Shown in pieces: positions 1 through 10,680 of a stretch of DNA of 64,000 nt. Position 1 is the first letter of the stretch; each line of letters begins with the position of its first letter. A program made the position numbers and the translations under genes. The notes under the pieces are model-generated. The model saw only the letters and a list, made by a program, of their open reading frames with translations. It made no database searches and was not told the DNA's origin. The DNA is from Platerodrilus igneus (taxonomy: Eukaryota > Arthropoda > Insecta > Coleoptera > Lycidae), in NCBI GenBank assembly GCA_036346225.1, contig JARFIW010000500.1, positions 3,782,001 to 3,846,000 on the forward strand. Direction: 5' to 3'.

Positions 1-205
1 GGCACTTAATACTTAAACTTCTATCTCCTTCACCTTCCATCTCCTGCTCAAATTGATTCAAATTTATACAATCTCCTTGTACCTCTGTATGAACTTCTTC
101 GTCCCATTTAATCCTCTCATCTCCCACAGTTATCACTTTATTCTCGGTATCTATAATCTTTCATGTTACTTATAAAATCCATTCCCAGAATGGCATCAAC
201 TCAAG
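1..205 (-). pseudogene. Ty3/gypsy protease relic
   Basis: On the minus strand this short piece reads DAILGMDFISNM at about 205-165. That is the C-terminal ILG-hydrophobic-D-hydrophobic signature of gypsy aspartic proteases. After a one-base frame shift it runs on as an acidic linker to the window edge. The same ILGVD-type motif occurs in the long-LTR element at about 35530, so this may be a scrap of the same lineage. The N-terminal DTG motif is not in the window. It ends where the R1-like LINE begins at about 206. The fragment is short, so the family call is moderate. Confidence 0.5.
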
Positions 206-2076
206 ATAATGAGGAGTATACAGAGGGATTTAAAATGACGATTTGGTGGAAAAATTTTTCCCCATGGGATGATCCAGAGGAGGATGAGGGATTGCACGAC
301 ACGATACGTCGGTGTGCTACAGAGGCGCAAGGAATAGGTGTTGATAAGGCAATTTTTAGTCACGAAGTCGTAAGGGCTTTTAGGAGGATTGATCCTATGA
401 AGGCATCGGGTCATGATGGAATCACCTTAGACGCAGTCTAGTTGTTTAATCTTTGCTTGGAGAATAGCGTGTTTTCACGTTGCTGGAAAGTCCAGAACGT
501 GAAGTTTATTCCTATACTCAAAATGACCGATGCGTCAGACCTGAGCAGCTATTGTCCAATTAGCTTGCTATCGGTGCTGGGTAAAGCATTAGATAGAGTG
601 ATGACCACGCGTGTTGAGTACGCTGTGCGAAACGGTGGCGGTTTTAATAATAGATAATTTGAACTTGCGGAAGGTGTCGATTATCGACACGTTGGAGTTG
701 GTAGTCGGAGAAATCAAACTGGCGAGGGAAGCAAATGAGAATTGTGTCGTTGTGGCTTTGAACATTTCAGGGGCATTTGGTGCAGCCTGGTGGCCATCTA
801 TTGTTTGGAAGGTGAAGGGTATAGATTGTCTGCGGTACCTGATGTCATTACTCAAGAGTTATTGCTCGGAGCGACTGGCATAAGTCGAAATCCTGTGGGA
901 AGTTCTGTCGCAACCGGTGTAAATGAAATGCCAACAGGGATCATGCTCTCATCTCATATTCTGGAAGTTGCTATATAAGAGTATCTTTTGGATCAGATTG
1001 CCCACAGGATGCTCTATTGTTGGCTTTGCGGACGATACACTGTTGATTATCAGGTCGATATTGCTAACGGAGATGCGAACAAAATCGAACGCAACTTTGA
1101 GCAGGTTGTATGAATGGTCGGAGAAAGTCAAATTGAAATTCAACACAACAAAATCGGAAGCACTTCATTTCAGAACAAAACTGGAACAAAGTCCCCCTAG
1201 GCTAGAGCTAGAAGGGGAAAAGATTCCGTTTAAGGAAGCTATTACATACCTGGGCATTATATTAGACAACAAATTGAATTGGAAGGTGCACGTGCTTTGT
1301 CAAGAGTAAAAGCAGCGAAATATCCAATGGAATGATGGCAGTGGCAAAGATAAACTGAGGATTCAGAGACCAATCGTTGAGAATAGTTTACGCCGGAGCA
1401 ATAGAACTGACGGTGCTGTATGCGGCATCTGTTTTGGCGAAGGGCTGTAAAGTCAGGGAAGTCCAGCAATTGGTGAGCGTTCAACGCATAGAGATTGTAG
1501 ACTCATAGATATAGAGAAATAGTGGGAAATTGTCTAAAATCTTGGTCTTGGCAGTATGGAGGTTGAAAGGAAGATTGTTATTCCCGAGCTAGGGCATTCT
1601 GCTGGTGTCAAATGGATCGAGTTTGCTGAAGGCGATGAAAACGTTACGGAGATCGGGATCTATACAAGTGGCTTGCGAATGGACGATGGGCAGGCAGGAG
1701 CGGCGTTCGTTGTGTATAAAGAGGAGAGGGAAGTGTTCCGATTCCAAACTAAACTTTCGAATAGGAGTACAATCTTTCAGTGCAAGATGATAGTTATAAG
1801 AAAAGCGAAAGAGTACGTTATCAACTACTCGGGCATAGGTGGGTACTCTATCGTTCGCGATAGTAAATCGGCAGTGAGTGCTCTGGCAAATACAAAGAAA
1901 CTCAATAAATTTTCAAGGATATGTCTGGAGGATTTCGCACACGGCACTTGGGTTTCGAGATTTAAATTTTTATTGAGTTAGGTCGCATGATGACTTTCGC
2001 GGAAACGACAGAGCAGATGCGTTGACCAAAGAGGCAGCAACAGATGAGTTTCTTACATCGCATTCAACGGTATTAG
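206..2076 (+). pseudogene. R1-like LINE ORF2, copy 1 (RT + RNase H), broken
   Basis: The pieces read in order as an I/R1-type LINE ORF2. A pre-RT segment ends in KASGHDGITLDAV at about 390-438. RT motif 1 follows at about 442-657 (CWKVQNVKFIP, then SLGKALDRV-like). Motif A is at about 750-790, the palm motif FADDTLLI at about 1027-1050, and the thumb to about 1305. The RNase H segment is at 1556-1981 (YTSGLRMDDG, RDSKSAVSAL). The frame is broken at least five times. The copy is also catalytically dead by sequence: motif A reads NISGAFGAAWW where the family has Asp at both key sites, and the first RNase H Asp is Ser (YTSG). It is 5' truncated and lacks the CCHC tail. The SINE at 2077 follows directly. 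Confidence 0.85.
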
Positions 2077-2364
2077 GCGGCTCCGTGGCGTAGTTGGTAT
2101 GCGTGTGACTACTACGCCCAAGGTCCCGGGTTCGAATCCCGACACGGTCCGCTTGAAAAATGTTAGGCAAGCATTTTTCATAAAAATACACCCTCGTTCG
2201 GATAAGAGGTAAAATGGAGTTCCTGTATGTGAGTGTTGTCACGCATGTTAAAGATCCCTACCTTGCTTGGAACAGCAAGGGTTCGGCAAAATTCCAAATT
2301 TTCCAGGTAAAAAAACTCGCTTCCTGGCCAATGTAGTACCTTCGGGTGGAGCATTGGAAAATCA
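2077..2364 (+). mobile_element. tRNA-derived SINE, full-length copy
   Basis: The head resembles a tRNA with a box A-like stretch (GTGGCGTAGTTGGTATGCG, about 2085-2103) and a canonical box B (GGTTCGAATCC, about 2130-2140). These are internal RNA polymerase III promoter elements. The body carries an invariant segment (CATAAAAATACACCCTCGTTCGG) before 2205, and the tail ends GGTGGAGCATTGGAAAATC. Related copies are at 19496-19750, 19764-20067 and 60545-61118. The 3' tail matches a segment near the 3' end of the R1-like LINE at 8528-8556. I see no clear target duplication here; the SINE sits at the junction between two R1-like LINE fragments. It is not a functional tRNA gene because the stems do not close. 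Confidence 0.85.
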
Positions 2365-2365
2365 A

Positions 2366-3480
2366 ATGTAATGTATAAGAGTATCTTAGGGTCAAATTGC
2401 CCACAGGATGCTCTATTGTTTGGTTTGCAGACAATACACTGTTGATTAATAGGTCGATATTGCTAACGGAGATGCGAACAAAATCGGACGCAACTTTGAG
2501 CAGGTTGTATGAATGGTCGGAGAAAGTCAAATTGAAATTCAACACAACAAAGTCGGAAGCACTTTATTTCAGAATAAAACCGGGACCAAGTCCCCCTAGG
2601 CTAGAGCTAGACGGGGAAAAGATCCCGTTCAGGAAAGCCATTACATACTGCGGCATTATATTAGACAACAAATTGAAATGGAAGGTGCACGTGCTATGTC
2701 AAAAGTAAAGGCAGCGAAACATCCAATAGAATGATGGCAGTGGCAAAGATAAACTGAGGATTCAGAGGCCAATCGTTGAGAACAGTCTACGCCGGAGCAA
2801 TAGAACTGGCGGTGTTGTATGCGGCATTTGTTTGGGCGAAGGGCTGTAAAGTCAGGGAAATCAAACAATTGGTGAGCGTTCAACGTATAGAGATTGCAGA
2901 CTCGTAGATATAGAGAAAAAGTGGCAAGTTGTCTAAAATCTTGGTCTTGGCAGTATGGAGGTTGAAAGAAAAATTGTTATTCCTGAGCTAAGGAATCCTG
3001 CTGATGTCAAAAGGATCGAGTTTGCTGGAGACGATGAAAACGTGACAAGAATGGACGATGGATAGGCAGGAGCGGCGTTCGTTGTGTATAAAGAGGAGAG
3101 GGAAGTGTTCCGATTCCAAACTTGCGGATTGGAGCACAATCTCTTAGTGCAAGATGTTAGCTATAAGAGAAGCTATAGAGTACGTCATCAACTACTCAGG
3201 CATAGGTGGGTACTTTATCCTTCGCGATAGCAAATTAACCATGACTGCTCTGGCAAATATGAACATCTCAATAAATTTTCAAGGAAACGTCTGGAGGATT
3301 GCGCACACGGCACTTGGGTTTCGAGATTTAAATTTTCATTAAGTTAGGTCGCATGACTACATTCGCGGAAACGATAAAGCAGATGAGTTTGCCAAAGAGG
3401 CAGCAACAGATGAGTTTCTTACATCGCATTCAACGGTACTGAGTTCGCTAATTAAGAAAAAGCTGCGAGAAATGTCAATT
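2366..3480 (+). pseudogene. R1-like LINE ORF2, copy 2 (RT palm to RNase H), broken
   Basis: This second copy is very close to copy 1 (few mismatches by eye). It starts at the equivalent of copy 1 position ~975 and runs through the RT palm, thumb and RNase H. The palm motif reads FADNTLLI at about 2428-2450, so the second catalytic Asp is Asn and the copy is inactive. RNase H pieces are at about 2956-3342 (LRDSKLTMTALAN) with an in-frame stop near 3063. Downstream sequence to 3480 matches the copy 1 region that the SINE cuts off at 2076. It stops at the hexamer-bearing repeat that begins about 3505. Neither copy shows a poly(A) tail. Confidence 0.8.
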
Positions 3481-3504
3481 TGACATTGGGAAGAAGGGTG
3501 GAAC

Positions 3505-6300
3505 AAACATTCCGTCTCAAAGAGAGGTGCAATGGTATCAACGGATACCATGGCCTCGATTATTTGTTGTATCGACCTAGTGTGACCAAGAAATACATAT
3601 GTACGCAAGCGCAAGCGCAAGCGCAAGCGCAAGCGCAAGCGCAAGCGCAAGAGCAAGAGCAAGAGCAAGAGCAAGAGCAAGAGCAAGAGCAAGAGCAAGA
3701 GCAAGAGCAAGAGCAAGAGCAAGAGCAAGAGCAAGAGCAAGGGCAAGGGCAAGGGCAAGGGCAAGGGCAAGGGCAAGGGCAAGGGCAAGGGCAAGGGCAA
3801 GGGCAAGGGCAAGGGCAAGGGCAAGGGCAAGGGCAAGGGCAAGGGCAAGGGCAAGGGCAAGGGCAAGGGCAAGGGCAAGGGCAAGGGCAAGGGCAAGGGC
3901 AAGGGCAAGGGCAAGGGCAAGGGCAAGGGCAAGGGCAAGGGCAAGGGCAAGGGCAAGGGCAAGGGCAAGGGCAAGGGCAAGGGCAAGGGCAAGGGCAAGG
4001 GCAAGGGCAAGGGCAAGGGCAAGGGCAAGGGCAAGGGCAAGGGCAAGGGCAAGGGCAAGGGCAAGGGCAAGGGCAAGGGCAAGGGCAAGGGCAAGGGCAA
4101 GGGCAAGGGCAAGGGCAAGGGCAAGGGCAAGGGCAAGGGCAAGGGCAAGGGCAAGGGCAAGGGCAAGGGCAAGGGCAAGGGCAAGGGCACAGGGCAAGGG
4201 CAAGGGCAAGGGCAAGGGCAAGGGCAAGGGCAAGGGCAAGGGCAAGGGCAAGGGCAAGGGCAAGGGCAAGGGCAAGGGCAAGGGCAAGGGCAAGGGCAAG
4301 GGCAAGGGCAAGGGCAAGGGCAGGGCAAGGGCAAGGGCAAGGGCAAGGGCAAGGGCAAGGGCAAGGGCAAGGGCAAGGGCAAGGGCAAGGGCAAGGGCAA
4401 GGGCAAGGGCAAGGGCAAGGGCAAGGGCAAGGGCAAGGGCAAGGGCAAGGGCAAGGGCAAGGGCAAGGGCAAGGGCAAGGGCAAGGGGCAAGGGCAAGGG
4501 CAAGGGCAAGGGCAAGGGCAAGGGCAAGGGCAAGAGCAAGAGCAAGAGCAAGAGCAAGAGCAAGAGCAAGAGCAAGCAAGAGCAAGAGCAAGAGCAAGAG
4601 CAAGAGCAAGAGCAAGAGCAAGAGCAAGAGCAAGAGCAAGAGCAAAAGTAAAAGTAAAAAAAATTAATATCGAAACCAAATTTCAAGTCCAATTTTGAAA
4701 CGCAGATTTTATAGTATTGGAGCGCAAATTTTATGTAAGCACGTAATGTATCAAATTGTGGAGCGATAAATCTTTCGTATATAATTGTTATGGAACACAG
4801 AAGTACAATTGGTTGTTAGTGATATTGAAAGTACAAAGTCTCAAATATAGCTATGCAGGATGGTGGAAGTTTCTGCAGATGTTGTTTTGTATAGAAGTCA
4901 AGCCCGTGCACGTGCCAGCCGCGCGCACCTGATTTTGTAAGTACTCAAGATGGTTGACAAACGCGGATGCCTAGCAGATTGTTTGTGGTGAGTCACCTCC
5001 AATTTTAGATCAATTTTCATTTCATGGAACCATTACTGAAAATGTACAAATAATTTTTGTAAATTCTATGTTTGTTTAAATTGGCACACGAAATTTTTGT
5101 AAAATTTATATGGTCATTTAAATTAGACACGTAATATTTTGTTCAGAATTTAATAGTTGGATATTTCATAAATGCTCTTATAAACACAAAGAAATTTCTA
5201 TAAGATAATTTTTGAATTTACCAAAATATACTAAAATGTATTCGTAACTAAACACGTGACACGTTGATAATTGTTTGTCACATAAAATATAATTTTTTTG
5301 GCAGTACACTTGAAGTATAGTTTAATTCAAACAATAAGTGCTTTTGACCTTTGATTCCATCAATTAAATTAATTAAAAATGTAGTTCTGTAATCTACGGA
5401 AAGTCAGAGCATTTAATCAATTAATTGTAAACCCGAAAAGGATCCTATTCAGGTATCATACATAAATTGTAGAATAATAATGAAAACACTATATTTCTTA
5501 TAGAGAATTATAATAAATTTTCACGTATAAAATTCATTCAAATAATCAGAGACTAATACTAGACCTAATAAAAGTAATTATCTCGAAAGTTTAGTACGTA
5601 TAAAATTGTACAAATGATATATATTTTTTTGTAAATCAATAAAAAGACTACTAAGTTGTCTTAAAGCTTTCTTTCATTGAAGTCATCAATAATTTTTCTA
5701 TAGAAGTAAACAACCACATTTATGAAATTTTTATAGTGGAGAAAGATATATTATTGGTGTGGAGTTTAAAATTTTTTGTAGTATAATTTTGACTAGTTGA
5801 TCTTTTTATAATTTATTTTTTTTTGATAAAGTGACTAGGCTCTAACGTAGCCCTAGTTCAAAAATGTTTAGAAGTGATTAAATTTTCAGATAGTACGAGA
5901 TCGTCGTTCCTATTCCAGTTTGCAGAGTCATAAGTAAGTATTATTTTTCTATGTTTAGCTCGTCAAGGATATTTTTTTCTTTTCGAAGATTTCCGTATCT
6001 GGTCTTCGGATTGATTCATAGTATAATAATTATTAAGATACGGTGGCGTCCATTAAAAATTCTTTTATTATCGTATACCATCCTACGACCCTAGCTCATA
6101 GCTTTGCCCTAAGTTGAAGAAGCTTAGCTGGGTGGAAGATCTCTTTAGAGGGTCCTTTTTCTACTCAAAGCCATTTACCATTCTCTCTACCCTGGGCTTA
6201 AACCTTAAACAGAAACCCCTCATAATCTATTGAGACTCTGCCGCCTATAAGGTAGAGTAAATACACTATCTAAATCTATATAGAAAAACTGCGTAACAGT
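3505..6300. repeat. Dispersed repeat D1, copy 1 (with hexamer expansion)
   Basis: About 1.75 kb of non-coding sequence is shared in the same orientation with 58515-60333, with only scattered substitutions and small indels. The shared part starts near AACATTCCGTCTCAAAG and ends near CTATATAGAAAAACTGCG. It includes GGATACCATGGCCTCGATT, AAGATGGTTGACAAACGC and GTGGCGTCCATTAAAAATTC. No ORF, TIR, poly(A) tail or target duplication identifies the class. It could be a non-autonomous LTR or Helitron-type element, or a segmental duplication. Copy 1 differs from copy 2 mainly by the hexamer array at 3603-4655. Confidence 0.75.
3603..4655 (+). repeat. CAAGNG hexamer array, about 1.05 kb
   Basis: About 175 units of a 6-bp repeat lie in variant blocks: CAAGCG (3603-3650), CAAGAG (about 3651-3738), CAAGGG (about 3739-4532), CAAGAG again (to about 4645), then AAAAGT. 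Phase breaks are at about 4189 (extra AC), 4321 (lost AAG), 4485 (extra G) and 4573. The period is divisible by three and stop-free, so several frames on both strands stay open for 350-440 codons encoding Gly-Gln, Ala-Arg, Leu-Pro or Cys-Pro dipeptide runs. Those reading frames are an arithmetic by-product, not genes. The plus strand of the CAAGGG block satisfies the G3N3G3N3G3N3G3 quadruplex pattern throughout. Confidence 0.97.
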
Positions 6301-7849
6301 GTAACTCTTCCCCAATTTGTCTTTTAGTTCATAACCTTGTGCCACAATGCACAAAACACCAGTTTATACACAAATGCAAACAAAAAAAAAACAGGTATCT
6401 GGATTTAATCACTGCACACTGGCCTACCATCATACCATCAGCGACTGCTGCCTTGAGGAACGCCTCCAATCTGGATTATAACACCCAGAACTGCAAACTG
6501 CTACCATATTAGCACGAGGTCGTCTGATCTACCACGTTCATTGCATAAAATTCAGTTTCAAGCCTCTTTTATCAATTGTTGTTAATTTAACTCAAACCAA
6601 CCAAACAGACATATACTCCATTTCCAAAATTGTTATCTCTGGCAGACTTAGTGCAAACGAAAGTATAATAGGCTGTACTTACATACATTAACTTTGTTTT
6701 AACTTGCACTAGAAGTACTATTTCTTGGAGCTGTCAGCTGGTAGTACGCTAAGCGTAGTCTGCTTGTCGAAAAACTAACTGCGAGTAAGAGCTATACGCT
6801 ATTCGAACTATAAGATCTAAGAGGACTCAGAGCTAAGAGAGCACTCAGAACTAAGAGCTAAGAGCTAAGAGCAATAAGAGAGCCCTACCACTATCCGTTG
6901 GGATTTATATAGTCTTCTGCTGCTCCTCTAAAGCTTCTAAAATTCCGGCAATTTTCAACAATATAAACAAACAACTTCTTCTTTTGACATCTTTTGGCAA
7001 AATTTTACTTTGAAACGTTTTGCCAAACTACCAAGTAAAAGAGGTTGCGATAATAGCAACAAAGAAGCTCAATTCTTTTAAACAGAAAATTATTTTAGTT
7101 ATAGAAAATATAGAAACTTTTCTCTAAAAATTGTGTTTGTGACTTATTATTTTTCTGATTCTAGAGAAAGATAGGGTGTGTATTACACTAATTCAATTTT
7201 AACAGTGTTGCAGAAAAGCAGCTCGTGCTTTCTAACTACATATAATTATAATCAAGACTTAATATTCCAACTATTTTCACACCTTCACATTTTAATCTAT
7301 TTTGTACAAACACAATTTTCCAGTATAATTTCGTGTTGTTTAGAGCATTCTGCAAATAAATTAAGCATCTAAAATTTTCAGGACCATCATCCAATACGTT
7401 TTATTCCCTGAGCCACATTTGCATAAGCTTAACGGGATTAAAGCGATTCAAGCACATAAAAGTGAGACAAAAGGTTTTACAAAAGCGAACCACTTCAAAA
7501 TTACAGCATCAAACGACTAGATTTCTTCACCGGACTAATTGCTCCGTGTAATTTTGCATACAAATTTGTATTTTCTACTAGCAGGTACAGTCGGAGCGTA
7601 CAAAAGCGTTGCAGCTTTATGTGCGTATATGCTTATATACGGAATTTTCTCATGTACACGATTTTCTCGTTTATTCCTTCAAATTAGTCTGCATTAAATT
7701 TAATATTGATGTTTATTTAAAGTAATTATACGGCGATATTAAAATGATCTTAGTCAAAGTTGCTCATTGATTTAAAAACATCTAACTTTGTCTAAATTAT
7801 TTGATAGTTTTCTTGCTATTGTAATTAGCGCGATGGTTTTCACAACACA
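6301..7849. other. Unassigned AT-rich sequence
   Basis: No coding region, RNA gene or recognised repeat is visible. A short degenerate direct repeat of CTAAGAG units lies at 6806-6880. A TATA-like TTTATATAG is at about 6904. The rest looks like ordinary AT-rich intergenic DNA. Confidence 0.5.
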
Positions 7850-7972
7850 AAACTTTCTCGGGGGGTGACCCACTTTTCAAGCGCCGGCCGACCACCAGCT
7901 CGGCATATATGCACTAGGTCCGGAGCAGACCATCGCGCCTCCTGAGATTCGGGGCCAACCACAGCGCATTGA

Positions 7973-8485
7973 GAGCTGTGGTTTGGTAGCAAAAAGCGCA
8001 CAGGGGAAGTACCAGGAGGGGATAGCAACCTACTCCGGTGTAATATAATCGCTGGCAGTACGAGTGATGATGCCTCGGACTTCGAGGAGCAGGTGCCCAC
8101 TCTTCGTCGTAATAGAAGGGGCACACGTGACGACCAGACGAGAACACGGATATTGAGCACGGACGATGGATTGGCAGCATTCGAGGTAACGCTACCAATT
8201 GCAGTCCGATTCTGCCAACTTTGTCTCGCGGCAGGAAAGGACAATAGAGCACTTAGCCTAGAAGACGAAATAGCGTACCTTAGACACGGCCACATAAGCC
8301 AACCAGTTATGTTTAGATGCGCAGCGTGTAGATCGACGAACAAAACGCTCCACGGCATGAGGTGCAATATGCCGAAATGCAAAGGCGGTGCGCAACCTCT
8401 TCTTAAAGAGGATCCAGAGGCTATATGTAGCCTCTGTGGGATGAGGTACAAGAACAAGACCGGGTGAGCATCCATATGAAGACAC
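7973..8485 (+). pseudogene. R2-like LINE ORF, N-terminal zinc-finger segment
   Basis: A reading frame is open from 7973 to a stop at 8466. It carries Cys-rich modules typical of the N-terminus of R2/NeSL-type LINEs: FCQLC near 8213, FRCAACRSTN with MRCNMPKCKG at about 8311-8380, and ICSLCGMRYKNKTG at about 8426-8465. A one-base shift at the end gives SIHMK, the expected start of the finger's His-containing half. The same motif resumes at 19231 as SIHMRTAHP. The ORF was therefore interrupted here by the 8486-19229 insertion, and the hexa-to-pentadecamer around TCCATATGARGAC is duplicated at both edges. GC content is higher than in the neighbourhood, and the GC-rich start near 7850 may be its 5' UTR. 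The opposite-strand ORF here is treated as a shadow. Confidence 0.65.
8470..8485. repeat. Target-site duplication, left copy, of R1-like LINE-A
   Basis: ATCCATATGAAGAC at 8470-8483 matches ATCCATATGAGGAC at 19230-19243 (13 of 14). Taking out the sequence between them brings the two halves of the R2-like zinc-finger coding sequence together, which independently supports an insertion. Confidence 0.8.
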
Positions 8486-8527
8486 TATAATTTGAATAAG
8501 GGCCGCTATACCTGCGGCTACGTCCCC

Positions 8528-8556
8528 AATGCTCCACCCGAAGGTACTACATTGCG
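8528..8556 (-). other. SINE-shared block in LINE-A 3' UTR
   Basis: Read on the minus strand, these 29 nt are identical to the SINE tail at about 2329-2357 (it ends GGGTGGAGCATTGG). The nested LINE-B copy has a partly deleted version at about 17379-17392. The block lies about 45 nt before the LINE 3' terminus. Confidence 0.8.
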
Positions 8557-8807
8557 TTTAAACGCGAAAATATAAACGTGCTCCTAATTATTCTAACTTT
8601 AAAATTAATTGATCTTAAATAAAAATCTAAAAAACTAAAACAAAAACTAAAAATAGGATTTGAATAATGGTATCCCTAGCGTTAATTTGGAGTGTGTCCG
8701 TTCAACAAGACACGCGCGAAAGTAAAAGTGGAGGGATCCGTAATACCGGCTAGCAGTCGCCAGCTCTGGTTACCGGTGCGTCTTAAAACTATCCAAATCT
8801 AGCTAAC

Positions 8808-8811
8808 TAAT
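8808..8811. repeat. TAAT target-site duplication (left), mdg1-like element
   Basis: TAAT directly precedes the 5' LTR at 8812 and directly follows the 3' LTR at 14723-14726. A 4-bp duplication is normal for Ty3/gypsy integrases. Confidence 0.85.
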
Positions 8812-9165
8812 TGTGATGGTGTAATAGCCGAATAATTTATAGTTATTACATTGTATTAAGTTTAAGCATTTAAAAGGTGAGTGACTTGTATAGGAAGTGA
8901 AAAGTGCGGAAATTGTACAGGAAGACAATCAGGAAGTACACGTGCAACGAACTCTAGGCTAGGTGTAATTTGAATTAGTAAATAAGCATAGTTGCAAAAT
9001 CATTGTTAGCAGTTAAGTATTAATATAGAATAAGATGGATTATAAGTCTAACCTTCCGATGTAATAGTTGTACAGCACCTTAAAGTGACAAGTAAATTAA
9101 ACATGTGAAATGGTCTTCGACTTTGATTTAATCACCTCGACTGAAGCCCCCAAGAGAACACTACA
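8812..9165 (+). repeat. 5' LTR, 354 bp
   Basis: Begins TGTGATGGTGTAATAG and ends AGAGAACACTACA. It matches 14369-14722 base for base as far as I can compare by eye. The primer-binding site abuts its 3' edge. Confidence 0.95.
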
Positions 9166-9183
9166 TGGCGATCCTGCCAGCCC
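9166..9183 (+). promoter_or_regulatory. Primer-binding site
   Basis: TGGCGATCCTGCCAGCCC starts immediately after the LTR's terminal CA. TGG pairs with the CCA end of a tRNA. The TGGCGA start is like the tRNA-Arg sites used by mdg1/412-type elements, but I cannot confirm the tRNA from this window. Confidence 0.75.
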
Positions 9184-9261
9184 TGCTAGTTCTGCCAGCC
9201 CTGTAATTCTGCGAGTCCTGCGAGTTCTACAGATTAAATTATAATATAACCGAAATTTGAA

Positions 9262-9474
9262 ATGGGCACCAGCAATTCCAAAGAAGAAGTGGTTATTGCA
9301 CAAACTGAAATGAATAATGGTTCGATAAATGGAGATTCAAATTCTGAGGTAATAGGTATTACGTCAGGTACAATTTTAGCGTTGTTGGGTATTTTATTAC
9401 TTTTTAAAATGTTCAAGAAAATGTTGGACAAGAAGATTAGGAGAGAGGTCAGTAGAAGCCAGCAGATTGTATAG
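9262..9474 (+). CDS. Small leader ORF: putative myristoylated single-pass membrane protein, 70 aa
   Basis: An intact 70-codon ORF lies between the primer-binding site and gag of the mdg1-like element. It begins MGTSNSK, which fits an N-myristoylation signal (Gly2, small residue at 6, Lys at 7). After a polar acidic stretch comes a hydrophobic segment at about residues 33-52 (GITSGTILALLGILLLFKMF), then a basic tail (KKMLDKKIRREVSRSQ). That predicts a lipid-anchored, membrane-spanning peptide with a positive cytosolic tail. 412-type elements are known to carry short ORFs ahead of gag, but I do not know a function for this product. It is one of the few ORFs here without a frame break, which hints that it is real. 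Confidence 0.55.
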   Translation: MGTSNSKEEVVIAQTEMNNGSINGDSNSEVIGITSGTILALLGILLLFKMFKKMLDKKIRREVSRSQQIV

Positions 9475-9524
9475 TAAGAATTATTTTATTTTAAGCTATA
9501 AAAATTAAGCACGAGTTAAAATTA

Positions 9525-9795
9525 ATGACGGAACACTTGAAGCAAATTTTAGAGGAATTTAAGATTTTATTAAAATTTAAATAAAGATGGTCAAGAAAGA
9601 CGAAACGATTTAAATGTTACTAATAGGAAATTTGATTATTTGAATAGGTTATGCGAGGAGTATAGGTTAGAGAAAGATAAGATTAAAGTCGCAAAATTTG
9701 ATAGTTCTGAAATTATCGATAAAGTTAAGCAGCACATAGCCATAATAGATAAGTGTATAGGAGATATTACTGAAGTTTTAAAAGTAGGAAGTTAA
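9525..9795 (+). pseudogene. Second small leader ORF of mdg1-like element, frame-broken
   Basis: It opens with ATG at 9525 (MTEHLKQILEEFKILLK). It hits a stop at about 9582 in an A/T run, then continues in the next frame (KFDYLNRLCEEYRLEKDK ... EVLKVGS) to a stop at about 9795. One missing base explains the break. The whole would be about 90 residues, charged and probably helical or coiled-coil, with no catalytic motif. The position between the first leader ORF and gag fits the two-small-ORF layout of 412-like elements. Function unknown. Confidence 0.5.
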
Positions 9796-9823
9796 GTATT
9801 TTAAGTAGGAAAATCAAGACACC

Positions 9824-10680
9824 ATGGGTGAAAAATTTGAATTAAAAGTAGCAGCCTCTATGATTCCAGCCATGGACGGATCAGAAAATACCACCAAGCA
9901 AATGGTCGACGCAATTGAACTATATGATAGCTTGTTAGATGATGAAGGTAAGAGATTATTAATAAATTTTGTCATAAAAATTAAGTTAAGTCAAAATGCT
10001 AAAATGCGATTAGACAGTAAGTATGAGAATGTAGAAGCGCTTGTGAACGATATCAAACATCACCTTTTAACTAAAAAATCAGCATCAGGATTGTCTGCCG
10101 AATTACATAACTCCAGACAAAATAATAAATCAATTGAAAATTTTGGTAAAACGATCGAGGAATTAATGGTCAATTTAACAATAGCTCAATCAGAGGGTAA
10201 CAAACAATCATTAAAAATTTTGACAGCCGTTAACGAAAAAATTGCATTAAACGTATTTACAAACGGAATAAGGGACGAAAATTTAAAACAATTATAAAAG
10301 CTCGAAATTACGATAAATTAAAAGACGCCATAATAGCCGCGAAGGAAGAGGAAACTGCAAATAAACCTCAGCAAATGTTTTACACAACCGGAAAAGGTCG
10401 TCAATTTACTAGACGCGTAAAATATCATAACAATAATACGAATAGAAGTCAACGTACCTCACACACCAGGTATCAAGGTCGAGGAAATAATCCATGCACG
10501 TTCATGAACACTAGAGATCAAGGAAATGCACACGTAGGTAAAACTGTAAGAGGTCATCAGTCTTATAATAGGGGAAACCATCGCAATTTTTACATCAACT
10601 CGTCAGAGAAAAACTGCACAGAAAATACATTAGACCAAACTAGGGAACCGAAAACATTTTTTCGAGACCCCCCGGAATAA
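9824..10680 (+). pseudogene. gag of mdg1-like element, one frame break
   Basis: The first part (9824-10297, MGEKFELKVAAS...) is a helical capsid-like domain. The second part continues in another frame from about 10298 (ARNYDKLKDAIIAAKEEE), then a basic, Asn/Gly/Arg-rich nucleocapsid-like tail to a stop at 10678-10680. The switch fits loss of one base near 10295. No CCHC zinc knuckle is evident; RNA binding would rest on the basic tail, as is usual in the mdg1/412 group. The pol frame opens at 10634 and overlaps the gag end by about 47 nt, so pol was probably reached by ribosomal frameshifting. Translation context before the ATG is CACCATGG. Confidence 0.8.

Noticed and set aside
2077..2155. 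Functional tRNA gene
   Set aside because: Box A and B are present, but the acceptor and anticodon stems do not close and the sequence continues into a SINE body found in other copies.
3357..4692. Long ORFs of 350-440 codons on both strands (Leu-Pro, Gly-Gln, Ala-Arg, Cys-Pro dipeptide repeats)
   Set aside because: They are produced by a 6-bp repeat whose period is a multiple of three and contains no stop in most frames; there is no non-repeat domain or promoter context.
7840..8475. 211-codon ORF on the minus strand
   Set aside because: It overlaps the R2-like zinc-finger frame on plus, which has recognisable Cys motifs and a matching continuation at 19231; the minus frame has no domain.
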